64,000 nucleotides of DNA. Source: Myoxocephalus aenaeus. Its lineage: Eukaryota > Chordata > Actinopteri > Perciformes > Cottidae. Both the position numbers and the translations under genes were made by a program. The stretch is from positions 1,047,001 to 1,111,000 of the forward strand of contig JBAMJR010000154.1 in assembly GCA_038501785.1 (NCBI GenBank), given 5' to 3'. A model generated the notes under the pieces. The model saw nothing but the letters and a program-made list of their open reading frames with translations. It was not told the origin of the DNA and did no database searches. This document shows positions 61,501 through 64,000 of this stretch, one piece after another (the stretch's first letter is position 1; every line of letters starts with the position of its first letter).

Positions 61501-61539
61501 GACCCCAATAACATCTTCGGCAACAGGAACCTCCTCTAA
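37008..61539 (+). CDS. agps: Alkylglycerone-phosphate synthase (alkyl-DHAP synthase)
   Basis: Peroxisomal FAD enzyme that swaps the acyl chain of acyl-DHAP for a fatty alcohol, creating the ether bond of plasmalogens. Twenty exons: 37008-37192, 40085-40174, 41383-41473, 41573-41693, 41809-41883, 42962-43033, 43706-43785, 45695-45775, 46917-47042, 47334-47442, 50252-50379, 50854-50905, 52378-52454, 52543-52655, 54412-54481, 55202-55263, 56090-56179, 57476-57575, 57726-57783, 61418-61539. Total 633 aa (human 658), with GT-AG throughout. The PTS2 signal RLRIIAGHL lies at 19-27. The FAD-binding PYGGGTSVS lies at about 209-217 (human has PIGGGTSVS). The segments SGYCTGHEPDS and GSEGTLGVVTE are intact, the SHHHG histidine triad is at 590-592, and the protein ends NIFGNRNLL. 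The start has a strong Kozak context in a CpG-rich promoter. The shorter N-terminus is in the poorly conserved presequence. Confidence 0.98.
37193..40084 (+). other. agps intron 1
   Basis: Begins CpG-rich (to about 37,800), including a C13 run at 37498-37510. The rest has no gene. A LINE-tail fragment is listed separately. Confidence 0.7.
38720..38827 (-). mobile_element. L2/Maui-like LINE tail in agps intron 1
   Basis: Contains tttatttatatagcccaaaa, TTACAAATCACAGATTGGC, TCTGTACAGCATGC and ttgattcagatcaggaaaaa. This is the reverse orientation of the fish L2/Maui 3' end also seen at 3830-3975. Confidence 0.65.
40419..40432 (-). promoter_or_regulatory. CTCF-like motif in agps intron 2
   Basis: TTGCCACCTAGTGG matches 13 of 14 positions of the reverse CTCF core and points left. 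Confidence 0.45.
41960..42340. promoter_or_regulatory. Candidate conserved non-coding block in agps intron 5
   Basis: Well-mixed, non-repetitive sequence (TTAATATGTATGAGTGG, CATGAATTATGATTCCG, TTGATTAGCACCCTCCC) in an otherwise plain 1.1-kb intron (41884-42961). Suggestive only. Confidence 0.25.
42873..42924. repeat. (AT)n microsatellite just before agps exon 6
   Basis: About 26 AT units ending 37 bp upstream of the exon 6 acceptor (42961). Confidence 0.97.
43485..43557 (+). repeat. 73-bp direct repeat, copy 1 (agps intron 6)
   Basis: From atttatgcaattacctgttg to ttgtttgcactgtg, identical base for base to 44072-44144. After one mismatch the match runs for about seven more bases (AAACTTT). 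Confidence 0.93.
44072..44144 (+). repeat. 73-bp direct repeat, copy 2 (agps intron 7)
   Basis: Second copy, 587 bp downstream of the first, with exon 7 (43706-43785) lying between. A short tandem repeat of aactgtcacttcaaa follows at about 44176-44221. Confidence 0.93.
45776..46916 (+). other. agps intron 8
   Basis: No gene or clear repeat seen. Contains a non-repetitive block (about 45,900-46,200) of uncertain meaning. Confidence 0.5.
47443..50251 (+). other. agps intron 10 (2.8 kb)
   Basis: No gene seen. Contains a (CT)n run at about 49,190-49,209, a mixed-composition block at 49,230-49,480 that may be conserved non-coding sequence, and T runs near 49,573 and 50,195. Confidence 0.5.
50906..52377 (+). 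other. agps intron 12
   Basis: No gene seen. The block at about 51,940-52,200 (GTGATTGATAACCATCCC, CAGGCGCTTTTGTGCG) is of mixed composition and may be conserved non-coding sequence. Confidence 0.45.
52656..54411 (+). other. agps intron 14
   Basis: Plain intronic sequence with a T19-like run near 53,408. No exon, RNA gene or clear repeat found. Confidence 0.5.
55501..55569. repeat. (CA)n microsatellite in agps intron 16
   Basis: About 35 CA units. A second, shorter CA run lies near 55,688-55,703. Confidence 0.98.
56180..57475 (+). other. agps intron 17
   Basis: No gene seen. The sequence at about 56,650-56,900 is GC-balanced and non-repetitive and may be conserved non-coding DNA. Confidence 0.45.
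57784..61417 (+). other. agps intron 19 (3.6 kb)
   Basis: The longest agps intron. It contains GGA-rich runs at about 58,449-58,471 and 59,592-59,615, a short CA run at about 61,045-61,062 and a TTTA run before exon 20. Blocks at about 58,060-58,560, 58,960-59,260 and 61,240-61,370 have mixed composition and could be regulatory. I see no embedded gene. Confidence 0.45.
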
Positions 61540-62146
61540 TTTCCAGCTCACCTTTATCGCACCTTTTTTCTAAAAAAGCATCTTGTGCATTTTGGATTAA
61601 TAGATACTAAATGTGAATTTCAAATGGACAGATGTTGTCTCTTTCATCAGTCATTTTGTGCCATTTATTGATTCACTCAAACCTTGTCTTTTACATTATA
61701 TTGCACTTAATATGCTGTAACAATCATTGTCACTCACAGTGCGGTTGTTTTTCACAGCCTCAGCTTGTTGGAGCTGCGGCCATGATGCAACTGGACATGA
61801 TGCAACAAAACCTTGATTTTTGTCATATTTTTTTAAGTTTAACCAGTTCCTAAATATCCTTGCCAAGTGTGTGCGTGTGCATGCTTTATAAAGCTCTGTG
61901 CCTTTCTAAAGCGTATGTTTGCCTTCCCTTTCTCCCACTAAACACTCTGCTGATGTACAGTGAGTCCCTTTGTGGAGCACCATTAACTTGGACATGATGT
62001 TTTCTATGTCTTCATCTTTTCTTGCCCTCATGCCTTTGTTGTACTGACCTATTGCCATAAGAGACTTTTTCTCGACTGTATGTGTGTGTGTTTGTGCCTC
62101 TGGCTAGACTGAAGCCTCCCTCTGCCCCTCAACATTTGAACAAGAA

Positions 62147-62172
62147 CCCCCCCCCCCCCCCCCCCCCCCCCT
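62147..62172. repeat. C26 homopolymer
   Basis: Unbroken cytosine run in the agps 3'UTR. Length in the assembly may be unreliable. Confidence 0.9.
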
Positions 62173-62271
62173 AGAAGTACAGTATGATTACAAAGAGAGA
62201 TATTCCTTGTGTGTTTAGTTTTTTGTACTGAAAGTGTTTACTTGCATGTTTAGTTACTGAGAAAGTGAAGT

Positions 62272-62283
62272 GGGGGGGGGGGG
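62272..62283. repeat. G12 homopolymer
   Basis: Unbroken guanine run 100 bp after the C26 tract, so the two could pair in RNA. Confidence 0.9.
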
Positions 62284-62993
62284 CATCATGTTTTTCTATC
62301 ACGGCCGCGTCAATGTCACCGCGTTTGCAGTTTAAGGCCTCTGGATCCCGGTGCTCACGTCGTACCAAAGACTCAACACATAAGAACATGCAAACGCACC
62401 GTAAACAAATGTTTGACTATGTGACCTTCACACATATTTAGTAGCTTCATGCACAGCTAAAATATATATTTTTAATCAGCATTATGCAAAGATGACCCTT
62501 CTGAAAGCTGTAAAATGTAGATATGTCTGTAGCATGTGCTAAAATGTTCTACATTATGTGTCCAAGACCCTGTATTTAATTATTTCTTTTTCATAGTTTT
62601 GCTCAGAAATTCCTCCAAAAATAGTTTCCCTATCTGTACGGTGTAATATATTTTTTTTTTGTAATGGTTACTGTAATGTACTACAATTTGATACCAGACA
62701 TAAACCATTTGTCACTGATAACCATTGATTTTGAGGCAAAGTAAAGCTTTGCTGAGGAATTTTGCCTTTTTTCTCTTTCTGATCTGTGCTTCACATTTTC
62801 CTGAACCACCTTGTCCTTTTTAACTCATATTTCCCCAAATACATGGACTCGTTAGGGACCCGACGGATGACATTTTATCTCCGTGTCAAATAACGCGTGA
62901 GAGCTTTACATTATGGATGTACCTTTTTGTTATTTTCCACTTCTCTTAACAACGTCGTAACATCAGAGTACATTTTGTCAATGCTGTTTGTGC

Positions 62994-62999
62994 AATAAA
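62994..62999 (+). terminator. AATAAA poly(A) signal of agps
   Basis: AATAAA in gtgcaataaattgaac, followed by T/GT-rich sequence (catttgttgattttttttc). It is the first clear AATAAA after the agps stop. Confidence 0.75.
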
Positions 63000-63015
63000 T
63001 TGAACTAAAACATCT

Positions 63016-64000
63016 CATTTGTTGATTTTTTTTCTTTTTTTCTTTCAGTAATATACGACACTATTCAGAGAGCGGAACTCTTTCCCTCTCTCCTACGCAT
63101 TTCCAATGCCGCTCTTCAATAGTAGCTTTTATTCATGTTGTCTGACGGTGCTAAGAGGGTCGGCCTCTGAGCAGGTTTTTGTTCCTTCTACCTTCTACCA
63201 CACCGAGTTCAAGGTAATCCAGCACAGAGGAGTTTAACACAGCCTGTCTTATGCCTCCTGACAAGATTTTTTTTTTGCTACGCACAGGCTCAGTAGGAAA
63301 TCATCTTCACCCACACAGCCACCCACACACTGCTTGCTGACGTCACAGCCATCAACAACAATAGAGATCAGCCGTGGACGATGAAATGCACCGCAGTTAT
63401 CACACTCACTGTCTGGCCTAATACTGAGGATCGTGTGAATGAATACAGTAGGTATAAATATGACGTAAAGGATGTAACATCTCTGATCAATCAATGTAAT
63501 TGTTAGAGTTGTGAAATATTGATTACAGATGTATATATTTGCAGCTAATTCTAATGTTCTTGTTATTATCTTTCTAACCTGATTACATCCTGCAACTTCT
63601 TTTCAACGAAATGTGCCTTTATCTGCAGTATTCATTGTTACATTTCATGTGCAAAGATACATTTGTCCACATGAGGTCAGCACTGCACTGGGAGGAATAC
63701 TATGTAGGCTACTGAGCAGAAGCACAGATGCCTTCCTCTTTCTGTCTGTGTGGAGTTTGTATATTCCCAAATATTCACTTTTGGCTAATTGGAAACTCTA
63801 AATTATCAACTTGAATCAATCAGAATCATGAAAGAGTTTCTCCTGGTGATCAGGTTTCTCCCTTTTTATACACATGTTCTATGTTTCTGCCTCTCTGTAT
63901 AATATACAGTATTAATACAATTGCGTGACATGATGGTGACTATAAAGAAGAAGTACTGGTATCTGTTGAAGTGGTGATTTTAACTCAAGCTGATCAATAA
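63016..64000. other. Intergenic DNA downstream of agps
   Basis: No gene, repeat or RNA gene that I can support. By human synteny the next genes would be ttc30 and pde11a, which are not reached. Confidence 0.5.

Larger units (their letters stand above)
61540..63015 (+). other. agps 3'UTR
   Basis: About 1.47 kb from the stop codon to the predicted cleavage site. Contains a C26 run (62147-62172) and a G12 run (62272-62283). Confidence 0.7.

Noticed and set aside
1..64000. CRISPR arrays, bacterial operons, phage or viral genes
   Set aside because: The window is vertebrate nuclear DNA. No regularly spaced repeats or prokaryotic features are present, and I recognised no viral genes.

Overview
The window is vertebrate nuclear DNA from a teleost, probably a percomorph. 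The genes have many exons with GT-AG introns, long introns and AATAAA poly(A) signals. There are long CA/TG and AT microsatellites, fish-type LINE fragments, and several copies of a short DNA repeat that I remember as abundant in percomorph genomes. The gene order hnrnpa3 - nfe2l2 - agps matches human 2q31, on the telomeric side of HOXD. The species cannot be named from the sequence.

Layout: (1) About 1-17,600 holds no supportable gene. It carries an L2/CR1/Rex-like LINE remnant at the left edge, a 5'-truncated L1-type LINE with an intact 12-bp target-site duplication (1321-1856), an L2/Maui-like LINE tail (about 3830-3975) and several blocks that look like conserved non-coding elements. By synteny this is the outer part of the gene desert between mtx2 and hnrnpa3. 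(2) 17,844-22,370 (+) is hnrnpa3, with ten coding exons and an intron in its 3'UTR (348 aa). (3) 25,400-31,909 (-) is nfe2l2 (Nrf2, probably the nfe2l2a paralogue), with five exons (608 aa). It keeps the DLG and ETGE Keap1 degrons, the DSGIS degron and the CNC-bZIP domain. (4) 32,200-37,000 lies between genes and holds two copies of the percomorph repeat and a candidate three-exon transcript on the + strand. (5) 37,008-63,015 (+) is agps, with all 20 exons (633 aa), an N-terminal PTS2 and the FAD-binding motif. (6) The last kilobase has no visible gene.

The three genes do not form a pathway. hnRNP A3 binds RNA, Nrf2 is the oxidative-stress transcription factor, and AGPS makes alkyl-DHAP in peroxisomes during ether-lipid synthesis. 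They are linked by ancient synteny. All exon joins were worked out by hand from reading phase and GT/AG sites. Each coding sequence stays open from start to stop, which is strong internal support.

The observations most worth following up are: a set of CTCF-like motifs arranged divergently at the desert/hnrnpa3 edge and convergently around hnrnpa3-nfe2l2; a perfect 73-bp direct repeat flanking agps exon 7; a candidate small spliced RNA whose first AUG opens a 22-codon ORF; and a (TG)n tract filling half of a 142-bp hnrnpa3 intron just before the acceptor.
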